64,000 nucleotides of DNA from Dermatophilus congolensis. GTDB taxonomy: Bacteria; Actinomycetota; Actinomycetes; Actinomycetales; Dermatophilaceae. The notes below the pieces were generated by a model. It saw nothing but the letters and a program-made list of their open reading frames with translations. It was not told the DNA's origin and did no database searches. Of this stretch, positions 1-8,741 are shown one piece after another (the stretch's first letter is position 1; every line of letters starts with the position of its first letter). The stretch spans positions 1,488,001 to 1,552,000 of the forward strand of contig NZ_UFYA01000001.1 in the NCBI RefSeq assembly GCF_900447215.1, given 5' to 3'. The position numbers were made by a program, and so were the translations under genes.

Positions 1-254
1 CTGGTGCGCGGAAGCGTTGTGGTGCGGTTTTGGGGCCGAGGTTGATGTCGCCGAGGTCGGCTTCTCGGATTGTGGCTGTCCTGGTGGTGCGGATTTTCAG
101 TGGTGCTTTTTTGCGGTTGAGGGGTGAGTGGGGCTCTTCGCTAGTGGGTTTTGCTGCTGGTGTGGGGGGCGGCGTGGGCGTTGGTGGGGGCAGTGATGCT
201 GGCTGCGGCGATCATGGCCGCGGCGATGGTGAGTGTGAGAGAACGGCGAGCCAT
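1..254 (-). pseudogene. Secreted protein ORF interrupted by a frameshift (partial, runs off the left edge)
   Basis: Reading the minus strand from ATG at 254 gives MARRSLTLTIAAAMIAAA and then a hydrophobic stretch ending in AHA, a good Sec signal peptide with an AxA cleavage site. The frame stops at 141-143 after only 37 residues. Moving to the next frame at a run of six G (plus strand 164-169) gives PPTPAAKPTSEEP and stays open to the window edge with the C/A third-base choice of minus-strand neighbours. One extra base in the G6 run therefore explains the break. It may be a true pseudogene, a phase-variable tract or a sequencing error. I do not recognise the mature part; only about 60 residues are visible and its end lies outside the window. 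Confidence 0.5.
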
Positions 255-349
255 GGGGTGCCTTCGGGTAGGTGGGTGAGGTTTTGTCACCGTAGCTCTG
301 GTGTTCTGTTCGGGCTATGCGACGCGCGTTGTTCTCAGACACAAGGTGT

Positions 350-1813
350 TCATCTTGTATCTGGGGTGGTGCGGCGTTCTCGTTTTGTCATGATGAGGTC
401 GAATGTGCCTAGTGCGGTGGCGGCCAGGGTGGTGCAGGCGGTGGCGGCCATTCCGATCGCTAGGCCTTGGTCCCAGCCGTTGCTGGTGGCGGTGTGGAAT
501 GCGATGGTTGTGATGACGGCGATGCCGATTGCGGTGCCGATGCGTTGTCCGGTTTGGAGGACTCCGCCGGCGCTGCCGGCGTATTGCACGGGGACGTCGG
601 CCAGGGTGAGGGTTTGGTTGGGGGAAATGACCATTCCTTGTCCTAGCCCGAGGAAGCTGAGGGTCAGGAGCATCCACCATTCGCTGACGCCGTGTTTGTG
701 TAGTAGTGCTACGGCGCCGGTAGTTAGCAGTGCGATGAGGACGATGCCTAGTCCCCATAGGACGAGGGGGCGTCCGATTCGTACTACGTGTTTGCCGGCG
801 ATGGGTGCGGTGATGGCTGCGGCGATGGCTGAGGGTAGGCCGATGATGCCGCTGGCGAATGCGCTGTGGCCAAGGCCTGCTTGCATGTATTGGGCGATAA
901 TGAGCCACACGCTGGTGGAGCCGAAGAAATAGACGGCGATGAGCATTGCTCCGTTGGCGAATGATCGGGTGGTGAATAGGTCAAGGTCGACCATGGGTTG
1001 GTGGCCGCGGCGGCGGTAGTTGGTTTCCCACCGTAGCCATGCGGCGACGAGGGCTATTCCAATGGCAAGGATTATCCAGATGGCTGGGCCTACTAGCGCT
1101 GCTTCCATGAAGGGGACCATGATGCAGGTGGTGGCTAGGGCGAGCAGGATCATGCCGATGGGGTCGAAGTCGGCTTTTTCCTTGGTGGCTGTGGGGTGGT
1201 TGTCGGGGTGGGCTGCCCAGGCTGTTGGGGGTAGGAGTTTGCGTGCGGCGATGGCTCCTGCGATGGCGATGGGGACGTTGACGAGGAATGCGCATCGCCA
1301 TCCTGCGGCGGGGCCGAGCAGGGCGATGAGGGTGCCGCCGAGGACGGGGCCGATGGCGACGGATACGCCGATGATGCCGCCGAAGGCGCCGAAGGCGCGG
1401 CCTCGGGCGTGGCCGTTGAAGTATTGCTGGATCATGCCTGTGACTTGTGGGTTGAGTAGGCCAGAGCCGATGCCCATGACTACTCGGGCCAGGTTGAGCA
1501 TGATGATGTTGGGGGCTAGTCCTGATAGGAGGGATCCGAGACCGAAGATGACTAGTCCGGTGGTGAAGAGTTTGCCTCGTCCCCATACGTCTCCTGCTCT
1601 GCCTGCGGGGACCAGGAGGACTCCGAAGACGAGTGCGTATCCGGATATGACCCATTGCAGTCCGGAGGTGCCGGTGTGTAGTGAGCCGGAGATGGCTGGA
1701 AGGGTGACGTTGATGATCGACACGCTAAGCAGAGACATGAATGCCGGTATGAGCAGTATGGCGAGGACGTGTTTTTGTTCGTTGCTGAATGTGTCGTGCG
1801 TCCTCTGTGTCAT
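350..1813 (-). CDS. DHA2-family MFS drug/H+ antiporter
   Basis: This 487-residue membrane protein has the roughly 14 hydrophobic segments of the EmrB/QacA (DHA2) branch of the major facilitator superfamily. These proteins export drugs or other hydrophobic compounds in exchange for protons. Seen motifs are NVTLPAI in helix 1 (about residues 35-41), motif A GRAGDVWGRGK (71-81) and the antiporter motif C SVAIGPVLGG (151-160). I chose ATG at 1813 because GAGGTG lies just before it; the frame stays open up to 1906 but without a better ribosome site. It ends about 100 bases from the broken secreted ORF and is divergent from recQ. No regulator gene is adjacent, and the substrate cannot be read from the sequence. 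Confidence 0.9.
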   Translation of the reverse strand: MTQRTHDTFSNEQKHVLAILLIPAFMSLLSVSIINVTLPAISGSLHTGTSGLQWVISGYALVFGVLLVPAGRAGDVWGRGKLFTTGLVIFGLGSLLSGLAPNIIMLNLARVVMGIGSGLLNPQVTGMIQQYFNGHARGRAFGAFGGIIGVSVAIGPVLGGTLIALLGPAAGWRCAFLVNVPIAIAGAIAARKLLPPTAWAAHPDNHPTATKEKADFDPIGMILLALATTCIMVPFMEAALVGPAIWIILAIGIALVAAWLRWETNYRRRGHQPMVDLDLFTTRSFANGAMLIAVYFFGSTSVWLIIAQYMQAGLGHSAFASGIIGLPSAIAAAITAPIAGKHVVRIGRPLVLWGLGIVLIALLTTGAVALLHKHGVSEWWMLLTLSFLGLGQGMVISPNQTLTLADVPVQYAGSAGGVLQTGQRIGTAIGIAVITTIAFHTATSNGWDQGLAIGMAATACTTLAATALGTFDLIMTKRERRTTPDTR

Positions 1814-1946
1814 GACACCTCGCGTTCGGTGGGGTGGATTGGTGTGTTGTTTGTTTGTACGTGGTGATGCGTTCGGGCACCGCAACGACGCGCGGGTGGT
1901 GTTCATTCCCGTGTGGTGGGTATGGGTGGGTATTTAGCGTGGGGGT

Positions 1947-3818
1947 ATGACTGAGTGGTCGGTAGGTGGGGTGTGGGGTGGTTCGGGTGATGTGGGTACG
2001 CGAGCGTTGGCCGTGTTGTCGCAGGTTTTTGGGTATTCGTCGTTTCGGGGTGAGCAGGCGCGGATTGTTGAGCATGTGACGCGTGGTGGTGATGCGGTGG
2101 TGTTGATGCCTACTGGTGGGGGTAAGTCGCTGTGTTATCAGATTCCGGCGTTGTTGCGGCGGGGTACGGCAGTGGTGGTTTCTCCGTTGATTGCGTTGAT
2201 GGCTGATCAGGTTGCGGCGCTTGAGGCTGTGGGGGTTCGAGCTGCTTTTTTGAATTCGAGTCTTGATGCGGCTGCGGAGCAGCGGGTGGAGCGGTTGTTG
2301 CTTACGGGGCAGCTTGATGTGGTGTATATGGCTCCGGAGCGTCTTGTGCTCGGGCGTACGCGGCAGTTGTTGCGGCGTGTGAATGTGGCGTTGTTTGCGA
2401 TTGATGAGGCGCATTGTGTTTCGCAGTGGGGTCATGATTTCCGCCCAGACTATTTGGGGCTTTCGGTGCTTGCGGAAGAGTTTGCGGGTGTGCCGAGGGT
2501 GGCGTTGACTGCTACTGCGACGCAGGCCACGCATCGTGAGATCACGGAGAATCTTGGGTTGCGTGGGGCTGCGCATTTTGTTTCGAGTTTTGATCGGCCC
2601 AATATTCAGTACCGCATTGAGGAGAAAGATCACCCTCGGGAGCAGTTGTTGCGTTTGATTACGCAGGAGCATGCGGGTGAGGCGGGGATTGTTTACTGCT
2701 TGTCGCGTAAGAGTGTGGAGAAGACGGCGGCTTGGCTGGTTGGGCAGGGGGTGGCTGCGGTTCCTTATCATGCGGGGCTTGATGCGGGGGTTCGGCAGCA
2801 TCATCAGGAGCGTTTTCTGCGTGAGGAAGGTCTTGTTGTTGTAGCGACGATTGCGTTTGGGATGGGGATCGATAAGCCGGATGTGCGCTTTGTTGCGCAT
2901 CTTGATTTACCGAAGTCTGTGGAGGGGTATTACCAGGAGACGGGGCGGGCTGGGCGTGATGGGCTTCCTGCGACGGCGTGGATGGCTTATGGGTTGGCTG
3001 ATGTGGTGAATCAGCGTCGGTTAATTGATGCCGGTGATGGTGATGAGCGGTTTAAGCAGGCGGCGCGGGTTCGTATGGATGCGATGCTGGCGTTGTGTGA
3101 GTCGGTGACGTGTCGGCGGGTGGAGTTGTTGCGTTATTTCGGGCAGGAGTCGGGTCCGTGTGGCAACTGTGATGTGTGTTTTTCGCCGCCTAAGACGTGG
3201 GATGCCACGGTTGCTGCTCAGAAGTTGTTGTCGGCGATTATTCGGTTGGATCGGGAGCGTGATCAGCGTTTTGGTGCTGGTCAGGTGATTGATGTGCTGA
3301 TGGGGAGGCAGTCGGATCGTTCGCGTGTTTCGCGTCATGATCAGTTGAGTGTGTGGGGTGTGGGGGCTGATATGTCGCAGCGTCAGTGGCGTTCGGTGGT
3401 GGGTCAGTTGGTGGCGCGGCGGGTGGTGGAGGCGGTGGGTGATTATGGGGTTTTGGTGCCGGGTGAGGGTGCTTCTGCGGTATTGCGGGGTGAGGTGGCG
3501 GTGAAGTTAGCGGTGGGTCGGGTGCCGGTTAAGCGTGCGCGGGTGGATTCTGGTGGTGGGCGTTCTGGTGCGGCGGCGGGTGCGTTGCAGGGCGCGGATC
3601 AGGAGTTGTTTGAGCAGTTGCGGCAGTGGCGTTTGTCGGTGGCGCGTGAGCGTGGTGTGGCTCCATTTATGGTGTTTTCGGATGCCACTCTGGTGGGGAT
3701 TGTTCAGGCGGGGCCGACCTCGAAGACGCAGTTGGCGTCGGTGAGTGGGGTGGGGGTCAAAAAGCTAGCTGATTATGGGGATGCCGTGCTTGAGGTTGTG
3801 GCGGGGTGTAGGCGGTGA
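1947..3818 (+). CDS. recQ: ATP-dependent DNA helicase RecQ
   Basis: RecQ unwinds DNA 3'-to-5' during recombinational repair. The 623-residue product is full length. It has Walker A TGGGKS (56-61), the DEAH box (153-156), motif [11 protein letters not shown] (330-338), the four zinc cysteines of the RecQ C-terminal domain (C389, C405, C408, C411), a winged-helix region, and a C-terminal HRDC domain (about 550-617) ending in the helix-hairpin-like [11 protein letters not shown]. The start at 1947 precedes the conserved FRGEQ motif by the usual short leader. Third positions are heavily G/T, matching the skew of the plus strand here rather than coding direction. It is a stand-alone gene, divergent from the transporter and convergent with the secreted protein at 3831. 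Confidence 0.96.
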   Translation: MTEWSVGGVWGGSGDVGTRALAVLSQVFGYSSFRGEQARIVEHVTRGGDAVVLMPTGGGKSLCYQIPALLRRGTAVVVSPLIALMADQVAALEAVGVRAAFLNSSLDAAAEQRVERLLLTGQLDVVYMAPERLVLGRTRQLLRRVNVALFAIDEAHCVSQWGHDFRPDYLGLSVLAEEFAGVPRVALTATATQATHREITENLGLRGAAHFVSSFDRPNIQYRIEEKDHPREQLLRLITQEHAGEAGIVYCLSRKSVEKTAAWLVGQGVAAVPYHAGLDAGVRQHHQERFLREEGLVVVATIAFGMGIDKPDVRFVAHLDLPKSVEGYYQETGRAGRDGLPATAWMAYGLADVVNQRRLIDAGDGDERFKQAARVRMDAMLALCESVTCRRVELLRYFGQESGPCGNCDVCFSPPKTWDATVAAQKLLSAIIRLDRERDQRFGAGQVIDVLMGRQSDRSRVSRHDQLSVWGVGADMSQRQWRSVVGQLVARRVVEAVGDYGVLVPGEGASAVLRGEVAVKLAVGRVPVKRARVDSGGGRSGAAAGALQGADQELFEQLRQWRLSVARERGVAPFMVFSDATLVGIVQAGPTSKTQLASVSGVGVKKLADYGDAVLEVVAGCRR

Positions 3819-3830
3819 GGGGTCGGATGG

Positions 3831-4397
3831 TTAGTTTCCGTGGATGATGGCGGTGACGTGTCCATCGAGGCCGATGAAGATACGCCAGCCGGGGTATTCC
3901 TTGCCGGTTGAGCGGGATTTTTCGGCTTCGGCGGCAGTGATGAGGCCGGCACGGATGGCTTCATTCCAGGCGTCTGTGTCTTTGTGTCCGTTTGTGGAGG
4001 CAACGCGAGGCCATACGTAGTCGTTGCCGTCGCGGGTGGGGGTGGTCATGGTGAAGGCGCGGGCGAGGGCTTTGTAGCGTCCGTCACGGATGGGGGTGGT
4101 CCAGAAGGGTGCGGGTTTGTTTAGGGAGAAGGTTAGGCGGGTGTGGTCTTTGATGGTGCGGGTGATGAGGTTTTTGGTGTCGCAGTTAACGAGGTCGGTG
4201 AGCATGGCCCGGGCTGTGTTGAGGGATTCGGCGTCGATGTCTGGGCGGGTTTGAACTCTGCCGGGGGCGTTGGCGGCCGAGCATCGGGTGGTTGTGGTTT
4301 CAGGGGTGGGGGGCGGGGTTGCGGCGGCTGCGCCGTGGAGGGCTGACATGGTGATGACGGCTGCTGCCGTTATTGCTGCGATCCCGCGGACGATCAT
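3831..4397 (-). CDS. Secreted protein of unknown function
   Basis: The product has 188 residues. It begins with a clear signal peptide (MIVRGIAAITAAAVITMSAL, then GAAAA with cleavage near residue 26), followed by a Thr/Pro-rich linker and a globular region of about 150 residues. That region has two cysteines (in TRCSAAN and VNCDTK) that could form a disulfide, and aromatic motifs such as PGWRIFIGLDGH near the C-terminus. AAGGA sits 8 bases before the ATG. I do not recognise the family. It is divergent from the FAD monooxygenase, with a 147-base shared promoter region, and its stop lies 12 bases from the recQ stop. Confidence 0.8.
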   Translation of the reverse strand: MIVRGIAAITAAAVITMSALHGAAAATPPPTPETTTTRCSAANAPGRVQTRPDIDAESLNTARAMLTDLVNCDTKNLITRTIKDHTRLTFSLNKPAPFWTTPIRDGRYKALARAFTMTTPTRDGNDYVWPRVASTNGHKDTDAWNEAIRAGLITAAEAEKSRSTGKEYPGWRIFIGLDGHVTAIIHGN

Positions 4398-4544
4398 GTC
4401 GTGTTCCTTGTGTCTGGAAACCCTCTCGGTCCAGCGGTTCGCGGGACCGTGCCTGGAGGTTTAAGTCTACGGTGGCTAGAGGTGCCGCATTACTGAGAGT
4501 GAGACGTCGATTATTGGGTCTGCGGCTGAAAAGGAGCAAGTGTG

Positions 4545-5870
4545 ATGTCGAGTCGGTGCGTTGTTGTTGGTGGTGGGCCGGTGGGTCTTGCTACGGCGTT
4601 GTTGTTGGCTCAGGCCGGGCATGCGGTGACGGTGTATGAGGGTGAGGAGGAGTTTCCACTTTCGGATGCTAATAGCTATCCGATTGGGGTGAATCCGCGA
4701 GGTCAGGAAACTTTGCGGCGGATTTCTCCGGCACTTTTGGAGCGGGTGCAGCGGGGTAGCAAGGTTGTTGCAGGGTGGCATGTGTTTGCGGGGCGCCGTC
4801 AGGTGGCGCAGTTGCGTAGTGGCCGGGTTCTGTCTACGACCAGAGCGTTTGTGAATCGGGTTTTGTTGGAGCAGGCAGGTGCGTGTGCGGGTATTGAGGT
4901 GGTGACGGGGCATCGTTTGGTTGGGGTTGATGTTGTGTCGAGAAGGTTGAGTTTTTCGACGATTTCTGGGGTGGTAGAGGTGGATGCTGCGCAGGCGAGG
5001 GTGTTTGCTGCTGATGGTGTTCGTTCGGTGGCGCGGGAGGCATTGAGTGAACAGGTTGAGGGGTTTTCGCCTCGGGTTGAGCCGTGGGGTGTTCGGTTTC
5101 GGGTGTTGTTTTCGCAGGTGGGGGCGCAGGCTGCGGGGGTGGACCCATCGTTTCATTACGTGTTTGGCGCTAAGGGGGTGTATGCGGCTGCGTTGTCGAC
5201 GGGTGTGTGGTGTGTGTCTTTGACGTGCGTGGAGGGCAGTCCGGATGAGGGGTTGCTTATGGCTGAGGAGGCGAGTGCAGAGAATGTGGCGGCGTTGCGG
5301 AGGTTTGTGGCTGAGCATGCTCCGCAGGTTGCTCCGTTGCTGGTAGAGCAGGATTACGTGGATTTCTTTTCGCGGCGTTCGTTTTCGGGCGCAGTGGTGA
5401 GGTGTTCTCGGGTGCACGAGGGCGAGTGGCTGGTGTTGTTGGGTGATGCTGCCCATGGGGTGATTCCTCCGACGGGTGAGGGGATCAACGCTGGTTTGGA
5501 GGATGCATTGAAGGTGACGGAGGTGTTGGGGCGCGGCTCAGTGGAAGCATTTGCGCAGTACAACGCGGCTCGGGTGCCGGATTTGGAGGCGTTAGGGGTG
5601 TATGCGTCGGTGTTGGCGGAGAATGTGCGTTCGTCGGATCCGGTGGCTCGGGTCAGTGGTGTGGTGATGCGGGTGTTGGGTCAGGTGCAGAGTGTGTGTG
5701 GTTTTCGCGGTAGTCAGGTGGAGCAGCGTTTGTTTGGTCCGGGTGCTGGCGTGGCTCCGTATCGTGAAGTGATTGGGCCGTGGATTGCGCATCGGGAGAG
5801 GTACTACCCGCGGGTTTATCGGCTGGTGGAGTGGCTGCATCGGGTGTTGCGGCGCGAAGCGCGGGGGTAG
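4545..5870 (+). CDS. FAD-dependent monooxygenase (PHBH fold)
   Basis: This is a flavoprotein hydroxylase of the p-hydroxybenzoate hydroxylase fold, the group that contains kynurenine 3-monooxygenase and geranylgeranyl reductase-like enzymes. The N-terminal dinucleotide fold reads CVVVGGGPVGLATALLLAQA (GxGxxG, residues about 5-24). The second FAD motif GDAAHGVIPPTGEGINAG lies near residues 300-318. Length (441) is normal for the group. AAGGAG at 4531-4536 is spaced 8 bases from ATG 4545 and 5 from the in-frame GTG 4542, so either could be used; I chose ATG. The SYPIGVNPRGQE segment resembles KMO-like enzymes, but no kynurenine pathway genes are nearby, so the substrate is unknown. A strong hairpin follows. 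Confidence 0.85.
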   Translation: MSSRCVVVGGGPVGLATALLLAQAGHAVTVYEGEEEFPLSDANSYPIGVNPRGQETLRRISPALLERVQRGSKVVAGWHVFAGRRQVAQLRSGRVLSTTRAFVNRVLLEQAGACAGIEVVTGHRLVGVDVVSRRLSFSTISGVVEVDAAQARVFAADGVRSVAREALSEQVEGFSPRVEPWGVRFRVLFSQVGAQAAGVDPSFHYVFGAKGVYAAALSTGVWCVSLTCVEGSPDEGLLMAEEASAENVAALRRFVAEHAPQVAPLLVEQDYVDFFSRRSFSGAVVRCSRVHEGEWLVLLGDAAHGVIPPTGEGINAGLEDALKVTEVLGRGSVEAFAQYNAARVPDLEALGVYASVLAENVRSSDPVARVSGVVMRVLGQVQSVCGFRGSQVEQRLFGPGAGVAPYREVIGPWIAHRERYYPRVYRLVEWLHRVLRREARG

Positions 5871-5895
5871 GGGTTTGGTGAGCAGTTTTGCGTGG

Positions 5896-5933
5896 AGGTG
5901 TCCCCCATGCTTACGTGAGCATGGGGGACACCT
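5896..5933. terminator. Bidirectional hairpin terminator between monooxygenase and protease genes
   Basis: A perfect 16-bp stem (AGGTGTCCCCCATGCT with its complement) closes a 6-base loop TACGTG. It lies between two convergent genes and is followed on the plus strand by TTGTTGT. Confidence 0.85.
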
Positions 5934-5954
5934 TTGTTGTGTGATTTTCATCGG

Positions 5955-6683
5955 TTAGATGCCGGACTTTTCTTTAATCCAGGAGCGGTAGGCGGAAACG
6001 TTCACTACATCCATGTCTTCGATGCCTTCACGAAGCGGTCCTGTGGACAGGACACCGGCGACGACACCATCAATTTTTACTGGGCCGCCAGAGTCGCCAG
6101 CGCCAGCAACTCCGGTTCCTTTAACGAAGTTGATGACTTTTCCGTCTTCGGTGACGGATTCGCTTCGTACTTTGATTTTGGCGGAGTAGAGACCGTCAGA
6201 TGGTGTTTCTTTAACGATGTCGCGGACACCGAATCCGAGGAGTGTCGCTTCCTGTCCTTTTTTAACTTTCAGGTTTTCAGCGAGTTTTTCGTAGGAGTTA
6301 ATTTTTATTGGCGAGGCAAGGTGGATCAGAGCAATGTCGGCATCTTTGTGTTGAAAGATTTTTTCTGCCTTGATTGCTGGTCCGGGGTTTGCCCTAGTGT
6401 TGGTGTGATAGGTGTGGATACCATCGAGGCTTTTTGCTTCACTGACGCAGTGTTTAGCAGTGAGGACCCAGCGGTCACCAATGAGGCTACCTGTGCATCC
6501 CCAGTCTCCACCTTTTTTGAGGTAGATGTTCAACAGGACTGTTGAGTCAGATTTTGCTTTTTCTCCCCCGATGATCGCATGCGCGGCGCTGGGGTTCGCG
6601 AGGGGCGCAAGGAGGGTTGCGCCGAGGATCAGGGCTGCTGCTGCAGAGATTTTTTTACGAGAAGCACGCATTTTCTTCTTCAT
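5955..6683 (-). CDS. Secreted trypsin-fold (S1) serine protease
   Basis: The 242-residue product has a basic signal peptide (KKKMRASRKK then a hydrophobic core) and the complete S1 triad: H78 in TAKHC, D116 in DADIAL and S198 in GDSGGP. C63 and C79 can form the standard His-loop disulfide. Signal peptidase cleavage after AHA (residue 36) would directly expose IIGG, the chymotrypsin-type mature N-terminus, so no separate propeptide is visible. The position equivalent to trypsin Asp189 (six before the Ser) is V192, so Lys/Arg specificity is unlikely. The usual cysteine before the active serine is absent. ATG 6683 has AAAAAGG close upstream; the in-frame ATG four codons later is an alternative. 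The gene is more A/T-rich than its neighbours. Confidence 0.85.
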   Translation of the reverse strand: MKKKMRASRKKISAAAALILGATLLAPLANPSAAHAIIGGEKAKSDSTVLLNIYLKKGGDWGCTGSLIGDRWVLTAKHCVSEAKSLDGIHTYHTNTRANPGPAIKAEKIFQHKDADIALIHLASPIKINSYEKLAENLKVKKGQEATLLGFGVRDIVKETPSDGLYSAKIKVRSESVTEDGKVINFVKGTGVAGAGDSGGPVKIDGVVAGVLSTGPLREGIEDMDVVNVSAYRSWIKEKSGI

Positions 6684-6910
6684 CACCTTTTTGTTGCATC
6701 GTAGATTGAGGCGCGCGAAATCAACGTCGTTTTCTGCGCACTTTGGATGCTTTTCAAAAATCACCAGCGTCCCTCTGGATTTTCGAAAAGCAGGGTTTCA
6801 GTGAAACTCGAGGTGCGGGTTGAATTAGATGCTCCCCCCATCACTCGCAGCTCGGTTAGGTTCACCTTAGGTAGAAGATTCTCTGGTAGCAATCCTGCGG
6901 ACATAAATGT

Positions 6911-6940
6911 GACAAGCGCCACATAAATGTGGCGCTTGTC
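6911..6940. terminator. Perfect hairpin (possible terminator)
   Basis: A 13-bp perfect stem (GACAAGCGCCACA and its complement) closes a TAAA tetraloop. The plus-strand side continues TTAATG. No gene ends directly at it, so it may belong to an unseen short transcript or be a remnant. Confidence 0.5.
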
Positions 6941-7451
6941 TTAATGATTGATTAGTGCAATAAATTTTTGTGTGAATAGTTTCCTTTGACTCATCTCACT
7001 CCCGCAGAAAAGGAGTTCCCCTGATCAGTCAAAGAACTTTCATCACGAGATGGGGCGTACGCATTGGAAAAATGTTTACTGTCCTTAGAGCACGCCCACA
7101 TCTGGGTTGAGCCCCCTGTGTAAGCAGTGTCCAGCCCGACTTAGCTGGACATAAAGATTCTGCCACGAGGAATAACTACCTGTGGTACTTATGTCCGCGA
7201 CTGGCGAACGAAAGTTTCCCTTTCGTTATCTACCCTCACGCATAGTCACAAAAATACGTATTAGCCGGAACTTCACCACAATCCAACACGTATTAACTTC
7301 TTTGCTAGCAGCTAGCCAAGCACCCCAGAGCCACTCCATAGATTGCACATTCGCACCTACGGGCACATTGCACTGCTTCACCAGATCACCGCCACTCCCC
7401 CACCCGCTGGCATACGCAGCTTCACGCCCTGCATGCCGTCTCAATCCAAAA

Positions 7452-7490
7452 GCTCGGCGCGCACAGCCATAAAAGCTATGCGCGCCGAGC
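7452..7490 (-). terminator. Intrinsic terminator of ychF
   Basis: A 12-bp perfect stem (GCTCGGCGCGCA with its complement) lies just past the ychF stop. On the minus-strand transcript it is followed by UUUU. Confidence 0.85.
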
Positions 7491-7548
7491 ACTAAAGATT
7501 TTGGTCACCAACCCACACACGCCAAAGAAGAGGGCATGTGTGAATACC

Positions 7549-8634
7549 TCACACGTTGAACCTGAACTCGACGACGTCGCCATCATTCATGATGTAGTCC
7601 TTGCCTTCCATACGAACTTTCCCTGCCGCTTTCGCCTCGTTCATGGAACCGGCAACGTCCAGGTCGTCAAAGGAAACAATTTCGGCTTTGATAAAGCCTT
7701 TTTGGAAATCTGTGTGAATCACGCCAGCTGCTTGCGGGGCAGTCCATCCTTGACGGATAGTCCAGGCGCGGGATTCTTTGGGGCCGGCGGTGAGGTACGT
7801 CTGCAACCCCAGCGTGCGGAACCCTTTGGTAGCGAGCTGGTCCAAGCCCCGTTCAGATACCCCTACTTCAGCGAGAAGCTCAGCGGCTTCCTCATCGTCA
7901 AGCTCAGCCATGTCCATTTCGAGCTGTGCGTTGAGGAAGATCGCTTCGGCTGGTGCCACCAATTGCGATAGGCGCTCTTGCAGTTCCGTATCGGTTAGCT
8001 GCGTCTCGTCCATGTTGAACACATAGAGGAACGGCTTGGTCGTCATGAGACCAAGTTCTTTCAGGATCGCTACGTCTACCCCTTGGGCTTCAGCCTTAGC
8101 GAAGAGCGTGTCACCGGCCTCGAGGATTTTCTGGGCACCTAGTGCTGCATCAAGAACAGCCTTGTCGGTTTTCTTGCCCTTGACCTCTTTATCGAGGCGG
8201 GGAAGGACTTTCTCCAAGGTTTGTAGGTCCGCGAGGATCAGCTCGGTGTTGATCGTCTCCATGTCAGAAGCGGGATCAACTTTGCCATCGACGTGAGTGA
8301 CGTCGTCATCAACGAATACCCGAACAACTTGGCAAATCGCGTCGGCTTCACGAATGTTTGCAAGGAACTTGTTTCCTAGCCCTTCACCTTCGCTGGCGCC
8401 GCGCACAATCCCGGCGATATCAACGAACGACACCGTCGCTGGCAAAATTTTTTCGCTGCCGAAAATTTCCGCCAACCGGCTAAGGCGAGGATCGGGCAGC
8501 GGAACAACACCCACGTTGGGCTCGATCGTAGCGAACGGGTAGTTCGCCGCGAGGACGTTGTTCTTGGTCAGAGCGTTGAACATAGTGCTCTTACCGACGT
8601 TAGGGAGACCGACGATTCCAATGGTGAGTGCCAC
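7549..8634 (-). CDS. ychF: Redox-regulated ATPase/GTPase YchF (Obg family)
   Basis: YchF (OLA1 family) is a ribosome-associated P-loop NTPase that prefers ATP. The 361-residue protein has the G1 loop GLPNVGKST (9-17), the G2/G3 segment VDIAGIVRGASEGEGLGNKF, the altered G4 NMDE that fits ATP preference, and a C-terminal TGS domain ending MNDGDVVEFRFNV. I placed the start at GTG 8634, which gives the family N-terminus (M)ALTIGIVGLPN; no strong Shine-Dalgarno is visible there. The frame stays open to 8688 with no family match. It is divergent from rmuC with about 107 bases between them and ends at a clear terminator. Confidence 0.96.
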   Translation of the reverse strand: MALTIGIVGLPNVGKSTMFNALTKNNVLAANYPFATIEPNVGVVPLPDPRLSRLAEIFGSEKILPATVSFVDIAGIVRGASEGEGLGNKFLANIREADAICQVVRVFVDDDVTHVDGKVDPASDMETINTELILADLQTLEKVLPRLDKEVKGKKTDKAVLDAALGAQKILEAGDTLFAKAEAQGVDVAILKELGLMTTKPFLYVFNMDETQLTDTELQERLSQLVAPAEAIFLNAQLEMDMAELDDEEAAELLAEVGVSERGLDQLATKGFRTLGLQTYLTAGPKESRAWTIRQGWTAPQAAGVIHTDFQKGFIKAEIVSFDDLDVAGSMNEAKAAGKVRMEGKDYIMNDGDVVEFRFNV

Positions 8635-8741
8635 GAGGGAAAACTCTACCTGGCACGCCGCACGTGCAGCGACGAAGCTGCACGGCACACGCGTCAGCCA
8701 CCCATCCCAACAATGACGGTGCTAAGTGAAAGAGTTGACTC

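Larger units (their letters stand above)
6684..7548. other. Long intergenic region with hairpins, no convincing gene
   Basis: These 865 bases are more A/T-rich than the flanks. They hold the protease promoter region, a perfect 13-bp hairpin at 6911-6940, a 7-bp inverted repeat at 7129-7135/7144-7150, and the ychF terminator at 7452-7490. Open frames at 7182-7472 (+) and 7226-7492 (-) overlap each other, lack ribosome sites and have no protein-like features, so I do not call them. Confidence 0.6.

Noticed and set aside
315-932. Arg/His-rich long ORFs antisense to or out of frame with the transporter gene
   Set aside because: They are typical shadow frames of GC-rich coding DNA; the transporter frame has clear MFS motifs.
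6856-6874. Possible DtxR/IdeR iron box (TTAGGTTCACCTTAGGTAG)
   Set aside because: By my count only about 13 of 19 bases fit the consensus palindrome, the second half-site is wrong, and no iron gene is adjacent.
7006-7110. AAAAGGAG followed by an open frame of about 30 codons (ISQRTFITRWGVRIGK)
   Set aside because: There is no ATG, GTG or TTG at a suitable distance, only CTG, and no other protein-like evidence.
7182-7492. Overlapping ORFs of 96 (+) and 88 (-) codons
   Set aside because: They overlap antisense, lack ribosome sites and have no recognisable features; the minus one crosses the ychF terminator.
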